Positions 14,692 through 21,390 of a stretch of 31,364 bases of DNA are shown piece by piece (within the stretch, counting starts at the first letter, position 1; each line of letters begins with the position of its first letter). The translations under genes and the position numbers were made by a program. The DNA is taken from positions 1-31,364 of the forward strand of contig JAHFCV010000003.1 of the NCBI GenBank assembly GCA_023249275.1, in the 5' to 3' direction. Under the pieces are notes generated by a model. The model was not told where the DNA came from. It saw only the letters and a list, made by a program, of their open reading frames with translations, and searched no databases. This DNA is from Candidatus Methanoperedens sp. Lineage in GTDB: Archaea > Halobacteriota > Methanosarcinia > Methanosarcinales > Methanoperedenaceae.

Positions 14692-14870
14692 TTGCCCTGC
14701 TCCCTGGTGTCCGGATTATAACCGATACACCATTTATCGTGTTCTTCCCTGCCTTCCCGGGTGAAGAACCAAACTCCACACTCAACGCATGGAATCATTC
14801 GTATTCGCCCTCTTTGTCTGGGTTCAGGCGAAAGATTTATTACCGATAGTAATAATAAAGAAAGTAGCAT
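14688..14870 (-). CDS. Small zinc-finger protein
   Basis: The C-terminal 36 residues beginning MIPCVECGVWFFTREG contain a C-x2-C-x12-H-x3-C zinc finger (CVEC ... HDKWC), of a kind common in archaeal viruses and plasmids. Two starts are possible: 14870 (60 aa, with a leucine-rich lead) or 14798 (36 aa). I list the longer frame because it leaves a smaller gap to the preceding gene, but the shorter one is at least as likely. Its stop overlaps the start of the 112-aa gene. Confidence 0.55.
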   Translation of the reverse strand: MLLSLLLLSVINLSPEPRQRGRIRMIPCVECGVWFFTREGREEHDKWCIGYNPDTREQGK

Positions 14871-14909
14871 GTTTTGGTCTGGAAGCGGATTGCGCCCCGC
14901 TTTCAGTTT

Positions 14910-15029
14910 TTAATTTTTTAATGCCTCTGATGCCTTTTTCTTTATCAGTTGGGTTTCCGCCCAGGCAGCCCACTCTTCAAGCCGATCCAAAAAGGAAAGG
15001 TTATTAGATGAAGAACTATTTTCATTCAT
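14910..15029 (-). CDS. 39-aa hypothetical micro-protein
   Basis: A 39-codon frame, MNENSSSSNN then LSFLDRLEEWAAWAETQLIK, giving a single amphipathic helix with a lysine-rich end. Its ATG overlaps the TGA of the 26-codon frame before it. Position in a chain of overlapping genes is the main support; no family is recognised. Confidence 0.45.
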   Translation of the reverse strand: MNENSSSSNNLSFLDRLEEWAAWAETQLIKKKASEALKN

Positions 15030-15106
15030 GCCATTGCCTCTTTGATTATGGCGTTGGTCGTCCGCGGCTCAGAAAAAGATTTAAAGCTTTGCGTGAAATA
15101 ACTCAT
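15026..15106 (-). CDS. 26-aa putative micro-protein
   Basis: A very short frame starting MSYFTQSFKSFSEPR, preceded by GGTGG and overlapping both the 3' end of the AbrB-like gene and the start of the 39-aa gene (ATGA). It may be only a translational coupler. Low confidence. Confidence 0.3.
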   Translation of the reverse strand: MSYFTQSFKSFSEPRTTNAIIKEAMA

Positions 15107-15308
15107 TGCCACCACCTATGCCATCTGCTGGGTGTTGCGCTACCTGTAGTTCATTCTTGGCGGAAGGTGCTACAGGTATTGCTTTTATATAGTCTCCATC
15201 TATTCTAAAGTCGAGTTTATCACCGACTTTTAAGCCGAAATGCTCTACAATCCCCTTCGGAATATAGGCAAAATGGCTGCCCTTTATGTGTTGGATTTTT
15301 CTTTCCAT
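15081..15308 (-). CDS. AbrB-family transcription regulator of the element
   Basis: A 75-residue protein whose N-terminal 45 residues have the SpoVT-AbrB fold: ERKIQHIKGSHFAYIPKGIV, then FGLKVGDKLDFRIDGDYIKA. The remaining 30 residues are polar and unassigned. Start at 15308: a TATA box (TTTATATATAC, about 15331-15343) lies about 27 bp upstream, so the message is probably leaderless; an earlier in-frame Met at 15320 would fall too close to it. It heads the leftward chain ending in rep and the 44-aa RHH gene and is probably its regulator. The inverted repeat at 15359-15377, just upstream of the TATA box, is the obvious candidate site. Confidence 0.75.
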   Translation of the reverse strand: MERKIQHIKGSHFAYIPKGIVEHFGLKVGDKLDFRIDGDYIKAIPVAPSAKNELQVAQHPADGIGGGNELFHAKL

Positions 15309-15358
15309 ATGAAAATACATATAAGAACTAAGTATATATAAACTAAGAGAGTTGAAAA

Positions 15359-15377
15359 CGCTATTTTTCCAATAGCG
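15359..15377. promoter_or_regulatory. Inverted repeat at the AbrB/rep operon promoter
   Basis: CGCTATT (15359-15365) and AATAGCG (15371-15377) form a perfect 7-bp inverted repeat with a 5-nt spacer immediately upstream of the TATA box; CACTATTTTT at about 15381-15391 repeats one half approximately. Likely an operator. Confidence 0.5.
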
Positions 15378-15413
15378 AAAACACTATTTTTAAAAAAAAG
15401 AGTGAAGTGAACC

Positions 15414-15446
15414 TCCCAACCGCAGCAGAGCTGCGGGGTATTGGGA
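15414..15446. repeat. Bulged hairpin repeat, copy 1 (also a possible integrase terminator)
   Basis: An outer stem TCCCAA/TTGGGA (15414-15419 with 15441-15446) encloses a perfect 7-bp inner stem CCGCAGC/GCTGCGG (15420-15426 with 15430-15436), with a GGTA bulge on one side (15437-15440). The same design recurs at 23976-24009 with different stem bases. On the minus strand it follows the integrase gene and is itself followed by a T-rich run, so it could act as terminator. Confidence 0.7.
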
Positions 15447-15464
15447 TAAAGATAAAACCTTAAC

Positions 15465-16685
15465 TTAATCCTTCATAAAATCTTTCATCGCCGGTAATAA
15501 AGTGGGGTCTTCCATAGCTACTTTTGCCACAACTTTAACCACTTTCTCAAGCCTGGTTAATTTATCCTCTAAGGTTTTATTTTTAGCTTGAAGCCCCTGA
15601 TTCTCAACCACAAGCCCTTTTATGGCTTCGTTCATCTCATTGGTGATTTCTTTCTTTATCTCTTCCACAGATTGATTTTGAGCAATGGTAATGTAATGTT
15701 CGTTTTTCAAGTAATACTCAGCCATTTGAGCTTTTGTAAATCGCCGGTAGGCTTCGGTCAAATAGCCTTCATGTCCCATCAAAGCCTCTACAATATCCAC
15801 AGGACAGCCCAAAGCCAATTGTGATCTAAAGAATTTTCTTAGCTGATGGAACCTAAGCTGTTTGCGATTAGTACCTTTGTCGATAGTAAGCAGTCCCGTG
15901 TTTTTAAGCGCATTACTCCACATTTCTGAAGCGTTATTGTCTGTAAAGGGAAATACCCTATTATCGTCTAAAAACTTTGGCTTCGCATTGCCATTATCAA
16001 TAAGCCCACGATTCTTATTTACGGCAGCTTTCAGGTATTGCTTTCTAACCCTCAACCACTCAATTAAAACTGCTTTTGCTTCTATAGATAAAAAGGTAAA
16101 CCTCTGATCTCCCGTCTTTGTGTACTCTCCTCTAACTGTGATCAGTGGAGGATTAGCGTTTAAATCCATATCATTGAGGGTTATACTCAATGCTTCCCCT
16201 ATCCTCATACCACTTGAAGCCAAAGTTAGAATCAAAGCCCTGCCTTTAATATCGGTATGCTGTAAAACCTGTTGGATAATTTTACTATCCATATCACTCT
16301 CTACGGTTCTAACCCCGCCTTTAGGCAGCTTTAAGCGTATTGTTTTTAACTGTCTCTGGGTAAATTCTATTCCATTGTAACCTAAATATTCTTTAATTGC
16401 ACCCAGGTATGTTTTAGCGGTCTTCGGCGGTTTATTATGAAGGTATGCAGCGAAGCGCATTAAATCATTAACGTAATATTCTAAGTCTGCGTTTTTACCG
16501 TCATTCAAAGTCAGGTATTCCTTTGCTTCCTTTTCAAATTGCACAGCTTCATTTTTCGTTACCTTCTTACCATTGCGTTTTATCTTGGAGTTAGAGAACT
16601 CAAAAAAAGTATAGATTCCAGCCCTGTACACGTCTTTAGTGTTCGTTTTCGGGTATAATTCTAAAAATTGGCTTATGGTTTTCAT
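15465..16685 (-). CDS. Tyrosine recombinase / integrase with C-terminal coiled coil
   Basis: A 406-residue tyrosine recombinase. The catalytic set is complete: Arg161 (SSGMRIGEAL), Lys190 (GEYTKTG), His280 and Arg283 (FHQLRKFF), His305 (LMGHEG) and Tyr313 (EAYRRFT). Residues about 340-400 are heptad-like (VVENQGLQAKNKTLEDKLTR) and form a probable coiled coil, a feature of several archaeal integrases. It should integrate and excise the element. The gene is intact, unlike fuselloviral integrases that are split on integration. A 27-bp palindrome covers its start codon and likely transcription start, suggesting self-repression. I could not find the matching attachment repeats. Confidence 0.9.
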   Translation of the reverse strand: MKTISQFLELYPKTNTKDVYRAGIYTFFEFSNSKIKRNGKKVTKNEAVQFEKEAKEYLTLNDGKNADLEYYVNDLMRFAAYLHNKPPKTAKTYLGAIKEYLGYNGIEFTQRQLKTIRLKLPKGGVRTVESDMDSKIIQQVLQHTDIKGRALILTLASSGMRIGEALSITLNDMDLNANPPLITVRGEYTKTGDQRFTFLSIEAKAVLIEWLRVRKQYLKAAVNKNRGLIDNGNAKPKFLDDNRVFPFTDNNASEMWSNALKNTGLLTIDKGTNRKQLRFHQLRKFFRSQLALGCPVDIVEALMGHEGYLTEAYRRFTKAQMAEYYLKNEHYITIAQNQSVEEIKKEITNEMNEAIKGLVVENQGLQAKNKTLEDKLTRLEKVVKVVAKVAMEDPTLLPAMKDFMKD

Positions 16686-16710
16686 GTGATTAGATAATAT
16701 CTAATCACAT
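16684..16710. promoter_or_regulatory. 27-bp perfect palindrome over the integrase start
   Basis: ATGTGATTAGAT (16684-16695) and ATCTAATCACAT (16699-16710) are exact inverted copies with a 3-nt centre. The integrase start codon (16685-16683) begins inside one arm, and a TATA-like GTTTAAAATG lies about 15-20 bp upstream. It is placed to block transcription or to act as a recombination core site. Confidence 0.7.
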
Positions 16711-16810
16711 ATAGACTTATCCATTTTAAACACAGTTATCTTAATATTATCTGTAAATAAGGTTTCCGAAATGGCAAATTAGAGTATTGCTTGCCGTGTT
16801 CTGCTGAAAA

Positions 16811-16827
16811 TAGGCATATTTTGCCTA
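16811..16827. promoter_or_regulatory. Inverted repeat before the winged-helix gene
   Basis: TAGGCA (16811-16816) and TGCCTA (16822-16827) flank 5 nt, 4 bp upstream of the TATA-like TTTAAAT (16832-16838). The position suggests autoregulation by the winged-helix protein encoded next. Confidence 0.45.
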
Positions 16828-16863
16828 AACATTTAAATCTAATCAATGCATCTTCATATTTAC

Positions 16864-17184
16864 ATGGCAAAAACTACAGACAAATATCTTTATTCTGAAA
16901 CCGCAGCCGTGCAGGACTTTTATACACATAAGATAATACAATTATCCCCTTCGGTGAAACTCGTTTTCAAGGTGCTGGAATACAAGGGCTTGCTCACGCA
17001 GAAAGAACTCGTGGCTGAAAGTTACCTGCCCCCGCGCACGGTGAGGTATGCCCTGAGCAGGTTGAAGAAGGAGGGCATTCTTGAAGAGCGGCTCTATTAC
17101 AAGGATGCGCGCCAGTGCCTGTATGGTGTGAAAAGCCCGCTGCATGAGGAATCATTATCAAATTTTGCATGCGGCATGGTATAG
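16864..17184 (+). CDS. Winged-helix transcription regulator
   Basis: A 106-residue protein with a central winged helix-turn-helix: VKLVFKVLEYKGLLTQKELV, then LPPRTVRYALSRLKKEGIL (recognition helix) and the wing LEERLYYKDARQCLYGV. It resembles MarR/GbsR-type archaeal regulators. I choose the Met at 16864 because the TATA box (16832-16838) is then about 26-29 bp upstream (leaderless), rather than the first in-frame Met at 16846. The C-terminal 15 residues are unassigned. An inverted repeat directly ahead of its promoter may be its own operator. Confidence 0.8.
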   Translation: MAKTTDKYLYSETAAVQDFYTHKIIQLSPSVKLVFKVLEYKGLLTQKELVAESYLPPRTVRYALSRLKKEGILEERLYYKDARQCLYGVKSPLHEESLSNFACGMV

Positions 17185-17214
17185 TTTATATCTTGAAAGA
17201 TTAACTGGGTGTGT

Positions 17215-17817
17215 ATGACCAGGAATCGTGAGATAGTACACCTCGTGGCATCGTTAATCGTACTCACCATAGCGTTCACTTACCCCAGCCTGAGTCCTGA
17301 AAAAATGCTGATAGTGGCTTTTGGCGTGGGTACCGGTTTTCTTCTTCATGAGCTGGCGCACAAGTTTACGGCGCAGAAGTATGGATACGAGGCTGATTAC
17401 GAAGCAAGTCCAATGGGGCTTCTTCTGGCGCTTGGGCTTTCAATTATCACAAAAGGAGGATTCGTGTTCGCAGCTCCCGGCGCTGTAATGATTCGAAGCA
17501 GGCAGGTTTTTTACAGCCCTCTTGAAGACCGCTACTGGGATTCTCTCCAGAGCGCAAAGGAGTTTGCGTACATCTCGGTTTCAGGCGCTGTGGTTAATCT
17601 TATGCTTGCCATCTCGTTTATTATAGCTTCATTCTTCGTGACGCCTTCTGGCATGGCATACGCGGTTCTGAGAACCGGCGCCTTTATCAATGTGTTCCTC
17701 GCAGGATTCAACATGATACCCTTTGGACCTCTTGATGGCGCAAAAGTGTGGAGATACAATCCGGTATTGTGGGGAATTGTAGGGATTCCGGCGATTGTTT
17801 TGTTTTTGTTCCTTTAG
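17215..17817 (+). CDS. M50 site-2 protease-like membrane metalloprotease
   Basis: A 200-residue polytopic membrane protein. The zinc motif HELAH (His45, Glu46, His49 from this start) lies at the end of a hydrophobic helix, and the second metal motif is NMIPFGPLDGAKV near residue 175 (PLDG, with Asp as third ligand). Four or more hydrophobic segments are visible. Site-2 proteases cleave transmembrane segments of regulators; short archaeal forms like this lack PDZ or CBS domains. A GTG at 17209 is an alternative start. A TATA-like TTTATATC lies about 26 bp upstream of the ATG. Its neighbour upstream is a winged-helix regulator, but a functional link is only positional. Confidence 0.88.
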   Translation: MTRNREIVHLVASLIVLTIAFTYPSLSPEKMLIVAFGVGTGFLLHELAHKFTAQKYGYEADYEASPMGLLLALGLSIITKGGFVFAAPGAVMIRSRQVFYSPLEDRYWDSLQSAKEFAYISVSGAVVNLMLAISFIIASFFVTPSGMAYAVLRTGAFINVFLAGFNMIPFGPLDGAKVWRYNPVLWGIVGIPAIVLFLFL

Positions 17818-17831
17818 AAAATTAAACGCTA

Positions 17832-19298
17832 CTACCCCAGCTTCCCCATCAGCACTTCCCTCGCCGCCCTCGCATCCGCCCTTCCCTTTGTCTTCTTCAT
17901 CACAGCCCCCACAAGCGAGTTGAGCGCCTTTTCCTTCCCGGCTCTGTAATCAGCCACAGCCTGCGGGTTTTCCTTGATGGCTTCGTCCACTGCTGTTGAA
18001 ACGATATCACCTTCAACTTTAAGCAGCCCCTTCTCCGCAACTATTTCATCAGGCGAGCCGCCTTTATCAAGGAGCGTCCTGATAATATCAACGGCACCGT
18101 CCTCTGTGATTTTCTTGCTTGCAAGAAGCCCGATAACGGACAGCATGTGCTCTTTTCTGAAAGAATCGATGGTGAGGACGCGGTAATTCAACTCGCCCTT
18201 AAGAACGTCGCATATCCAGACCGCTGCAGTCTTCGGGTCAGCTTTCTTTGCGACATCCTCATAGAATATCGCAAGCTTCAATTCCGAAGTCAGCGCCTTT
18301 GCATGGTCATCAGTAATCCCATACTGCTCCACAAAGCGCATCCTTCTCGCATCCGGCAGCTCAGGCAGCGTCTCCTTTATCGCAGGCGCCCATCCCGAAA
18401 TCTTCAGGGGCACAAGGTCAGGCTCCGGGAAATAGCGGTAATCGTGCGCCTCTTCCTTTGAACGCATGGACATAGTGATTTCCCGCGCTTCATCAAAGTG
18501 GCGCGTCTCCAGAACCACAATGCCCCCGCGGCGCAGCACGTTCTTCTGGCGCACAATCTCATACAGCAGCGCCCGCTCGGCGCCTTTGTGCGAAGAGATG
18601 TTCTTTATCTCGGCACGCTGACCGCCCATTATAGAGATATTGGCGTCCACTCTCAACGCTCCTTCAAGGTTACCGTCGAACACGTCAAGGTACTCAAGGA
18701 TGTTGCGCAGCTTGTCAAGATACCGCCGCGCCTCTTTCGGGCTCCTGAGATCGGGCTCGCTCACAACCTCAAGCAGCGCCATCCCTGAGCGGTTATAATC
18801 TATAAGAGTATATTTTGATTTATCGATTGTTCCCTCATGCACGAGTCTTCCGGGGTCTTCTTCCATGTGGGCTCGTGTGATACCCACCCTGTGTTCCCCG
18901 TCCTCGCCCTCGATAGTAATGTATCCACCGCTTGAAATCGGGAAATCATACTGGGTTATCTGGAAGCCTTTGGGAAGGTCTGGATAATAGTAATTCTTCC
19001 TGTAAAACTGCGTGTGCTCCTCTATTTTACAGTTAAGCGCAAGTCCGACTTTTATAGCAGCTTCAACAGCTCTCTTATTTATCACAGGCAGGGCGCCGGG
19101 AAGCCCGAGGCACACAGGGCATACATGCGAGTTTGGCGGGTCGTTATGATAATCCGTGGTGCATCCGCAGAATACCTTGGTCTTGAGCTTGTTTAACTGA
19201 ACGTGGACTTCAAGCCCTATCATTACGCTGTCAGGGTTTTCGTACTTTGATGAACCCTTCGAAAAAGGCGGGTTGTTCTTGTTGGGTTCATCAAACAT
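17832..19298 (-). CDS. gatB: Asp-tRNA(Asn)/Glu-tRNA(Gln) amidotransferase subunit B
   Basis: A 488-residue GatB, the kinase and tRNA-binding subunit that phosphorylates the misacylated aspartyl or glutamyl group. Signatures are MIGLEVHVQLN near residue 26, the cysteine zinc site (FCGCTTDYHND and CPVCLGLPG), the tRNA-binding catalytic region LIDYNRSGMALLEVVSEPD and the C-terminal YqeY-like helical domain ending GRADARAAREVLMGKLG. The first 25 residues are a non-conserved lead. The ATG overlaps the gatA stop codon (TGATG). Archaea also possess GatDE for Gln, so this enzyme most likely makes Asn-tRNA. Confidence 0.97.
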   Translation of the reverse strand: MFDEPNKNNPPFSKGSSKYENPDSVMIGLEVHVQLNKLKTKVFCGCTTDYHNDPPNSHVCPVCLGLPGALPVINKRAVEAAIKVGLALNCKIEEHTQFYRKNYYYPDLPKGFQITQYDFPISSGGYITIEGEDGEHRVGITRAHMEEDPGRLVHEGTIDKSKYTLIDYNRSGMALLEVVSEPDLRSPKEARRYLDKLRNILEYLDVFDGNLEGALRVDANISIMGGQRAEIKNISSHKGAERALLYEIVRQKNVLRRGGIVVLETRHFDEAREITMSMRSKEEAHDYRYFPEPDLVPLKISGWAPAIKETLPELPDARRMRFVEQYGITDDHAKALTSELKLAIFYEDVAKKADPKTAAVWICDVLKGELNYRVLTIDSFRKEHMLSVIGLLASKKITEDGAVDIIRTLLDKGGSPDEIVAEKGLLKVEGDIVSTAVDEAIKENPQAVADYRAGKEKALNSLVGAVMKKTKGRADARAAREVLMGKLG

Positions 19299-20716
19299 CA
19301 GAATCCCTCCGGCTGTCTTGTGTGGAAATCCGTATTCTCTTCAAACGTATAAGCGGTGCGCAGTATTGTAGCTTCATCAAAATGCTTTCCTATTATCTGC
19401 ATACCAATAGGCAATCTTTCTGAAAAGCCGCATGGCACGGAAACAGAAGGAACGCCAGCAAGGTTTATGGGCACGGTATCCACATCCGCAAGATAAAGCG
19501 ACAGCGGATCACCAATTTTTTCCCCGAGCCTGAATGCAGGATACGGCATCGTTGGCGTTATGAGTACGTCTACATCTTTGAAAGCGCGCTCAAAGTCCTG
19601 TTTTATAAGCGTCCGCACCTTCAGGGCTTTTAAGTAGTATTTATCGTGATAACCTGCCGAAAGTGCATATGTGCCTAACAGGATGCGCCGTTTCACTTCA
19701 TCGCCAAAACCTGCAGCTCTCACCTGCGAGAATGTGGTATGCCAGTCTGAATCTTCGGTGCGTAAGCCGTATCTCATGCCGTCAAACCGTGCAAGGTTCG
19801 AGGAGGCTTCACTCATGGCGATTATATAGTAAGCTGCAAGTGCATATTTTGTGTGGGGCATCGCTACTTCTTTCCAGCTCGCTCCCAGGTCTTCCAGCGT
19901 GTGAATCGCATCCCAAACAGCTTTTTCTACGGTTTCATCCGTACCTTCTCCAAAGTATTCGCCAGGCACGCCTATTTTTAATCCGCGAACATCGTTTTTA
20001 AGCGCTGATGAATAATTTACATCCTTTTTTACCGATGTAGAATCCCTCGCATCATAACCTGCAATAACATCAAAAAGCGCTGTTACATCGCGGACGTTTG
20101 CGGCAAATGGTCCTATCTGCTCAAGCGAATTAGCATACGAGATAAGCCCGTATCGCGAAATAACCCCATACGTTGGCTTTAATCCCACAACCCCGCAGAA
20201 GGAAGCGGGGCATCGGACAGAGCCGCCTGTATCCGAGCCGAGCGACAGCGGCGCTTCGCCTCCTGCGACTGCTGCTGCGCTTCCACCCGACGAGCCGCCG
20301 GGTACTCTTTCCAAATCCCACGGGTTCCTGGTAGCGCCATAAAAACTTGTCTCTGTCGAGGTGCCCATGGCAAATTCGTCCATGTTTGTCTTTCCTATAA
20401 TTACAGCGCCTGCATCTTTTAACCTCTCAATCACATGGGCATCGTAAGGCGGGATGTAGCCTGCCAGGATTTTTGAGGCGCATGTGGTCAGGAGCCCGGC
20501 AGTTGAGATATTATCCTTGATTGCTACCGGTATTCCTGCAAGCGCTCCATCATGCCCGTTTGAATCTATCTCCCTTGCGCGCGAAAGGGCGCTTTCGCGG
20601 GCGATAGTTATGAATGCATTCAGCCTGCTTGATTCGATTTTCTCAAGATATTCTGCAACAATCTCTTCTGATGACCCTGAATGAATCCTCTCCCTCAACT
20701 CATTGATACTTGCCAT
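19298..20716 (-). CDS. gatA: Asp-tRNA(Asn)/Glu-tRNA(Gln) amidotransferase subunit A
   Basis: A 472-residue amidase-signature enzyme that hydrolyses glutamine and channels ammonia to GatB. The catalytic triad is visible as Lys67 (VAIKDNIS), the cis-Ser at 142 (PGGSSGGSAAAV) and the nucleophile Ser166 (DTGGSVRCPASFCG). Length is standard. It follows gatC directly (TAGATG, no spacer) and overlaps gatB by one base, so the three subunits are made from one transcript in stoichiometric order C-A-B. Confidence 0.97.
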   Translation of the reverse strand: MASINELRERIHSGSSEEIVAEYLEKIESSRLNAFITIARESALSRAREIDSNGHDGALAGIPVAIKDNISTAGLLTTCASKILAGYIPPYDAHVIERLKDAGAVIIGKTNMDEFAMGTSTETSFYGATRNPWDLERVPGGSSGGSAAAVAGGEAPLSLGSDTGGSVRCPASFCGVVGLKPTYGVISRYGLISYANSLEQIGPFAANVRDVTALFDVIAGYDARDSTSVKKDVNYSSALKNDVRGLKIGVPGEYFGEGTDETVEKAVWDAIHTLEDLGASWKEVAMPHTKYALAAYYIIAMSEASSNLARFDGMRYGLRTEDSDWHTTFSQVRAAGFGDEVKRRILLGTYALSAGYHDKYYLKALKVRTLIKQDFERAFKDVDVLITPTMPYPAFRLGEKIGDPLSLYLADVDTVPINLAGVPSVSVPCGFSERLPIGMQIIGKHFDEATILRTAYTFEENTDFHTRQPEGF

Positions 20717-21007
20717 CTACATCATCCTTGGAGCCTTAAAGAACCCGTCCTGCTTTTTCGGGGCATTGGAAAGTGCCTCATCCTGCGTAAGAGATTTTCC
20801 AGGCATGTTAACTTCGTCTTCCCTGAAGACATTGCTTAAAGCGAGTACGTGGTAGGTCGGCTCAACGCCTTCCGTATCAACCCTGTCAAGCTCCCCGAAA
20901 TAATCAAGAACCGAATTGAGCTTTGGTGTGTATTTTTCTTTATCATTGTCGCTCAATTCAAGGCGGGATAGCCATGCCATATGCTCAAGGTCTTTTTTCG
21001 CAATCAT
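20717..21007 (-). CDS. gatC: Asp-tRNA(Asn)/Glu-tRNA(Gln) amidotransferase subunit C
   Basis: A 96-residue GatC that wraps around and stabilises GatA. Family features are the N-terminal LEHMAWLSRLELSDNDKEKY helix, LNSVLDYFGELDRVDTEGVEPTYH and the C-terminal FFKAPRMM. An AAGGAGC ribosome-binding site precedes the ATG. First gene of the gatCAB operon. Confidence 0.95.
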   Translation of the reverse strand: MIAKKDLEHMAWLSRLELSDNDKEKYTPKLNSVLDYFGELDRVDTEGVEPTYHVLALSNVFREDEVNMPGKSLTQDEALSNAPKKQDGFFKAPRMM

Positions 21008-21390
21008 AATGCTCCTTGCAATCTGAATTAAATGTAATAAGCCTTTGGTTGTAAATTTTGTACGTGTTTAGTGCTTGTATGAGGCATTTATCACGAATTT
21101 CACGAATTTACGAATGACACAAATACGCACAGGTTAGTTTACGATGCATACGTGCTCAACGCGTGGTGAGCCAGATTTGATGAGAATTCCTGTGGATAAA
21201 TATATCATCACTAATACATTCACCTCCCGATATTCGTGTGATTTGTTTATTCGTGCCATTCGTGATTTTCATCATGCAGGTGCTAAACAAATACAATTCT
21301 TAAAAAGAAGCAAAATAATAATTGGAACAGCAACATCCCGAATGATTTATAACCACAAATAGTAATAAAGGTAAAAGTTAAGGGATTAAT
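21008..21390. other. Intergenic region between gatC and glnA
   Basis: A 383-bp gap containing the gatC promoter, a long imperfect inverted repeat (21090-21266, listed separately) and the glnA promoter (TATA-like TTTATAA, 21346-21352). GGAACAGCAACATCCC just upstream of that TATA box has the loose outline of a dyad but does not match the NrpR operators known from methanogens. No gene is visible. Confidence 0.5.
21090..21266. repeat. Imperfect inverted repeat with CACGAAT-type arms
   Basis: A 35-bp arm built of repeated CACGAAT units (21090-21124) is matched in inverse orientation by 21232-21266 (28 of 35 positions identical by eye), enclosing 107 bp without a gene. Tandem CACGAAT sequences of this type are scattered in many bacterial and archaeal genomes; this looks like a solo, non-coding copy. 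Confidence 0.7.

Noticed and set aside
10900..16870. Direct repeats marking attachment sites of the integrated element
   Set aside because: By eye only 7-base matches were found between the two flanks, no better than chance; boundaries therefore stay unresolved.
21300..21390. NrpR operator upstream of glnA
   Set aside because: Neither GGTA-N6-TACC nor GGAA-N6-TTCC is present; GGAACAGCAACATCCC is only a weak dyad with wrong spacing.
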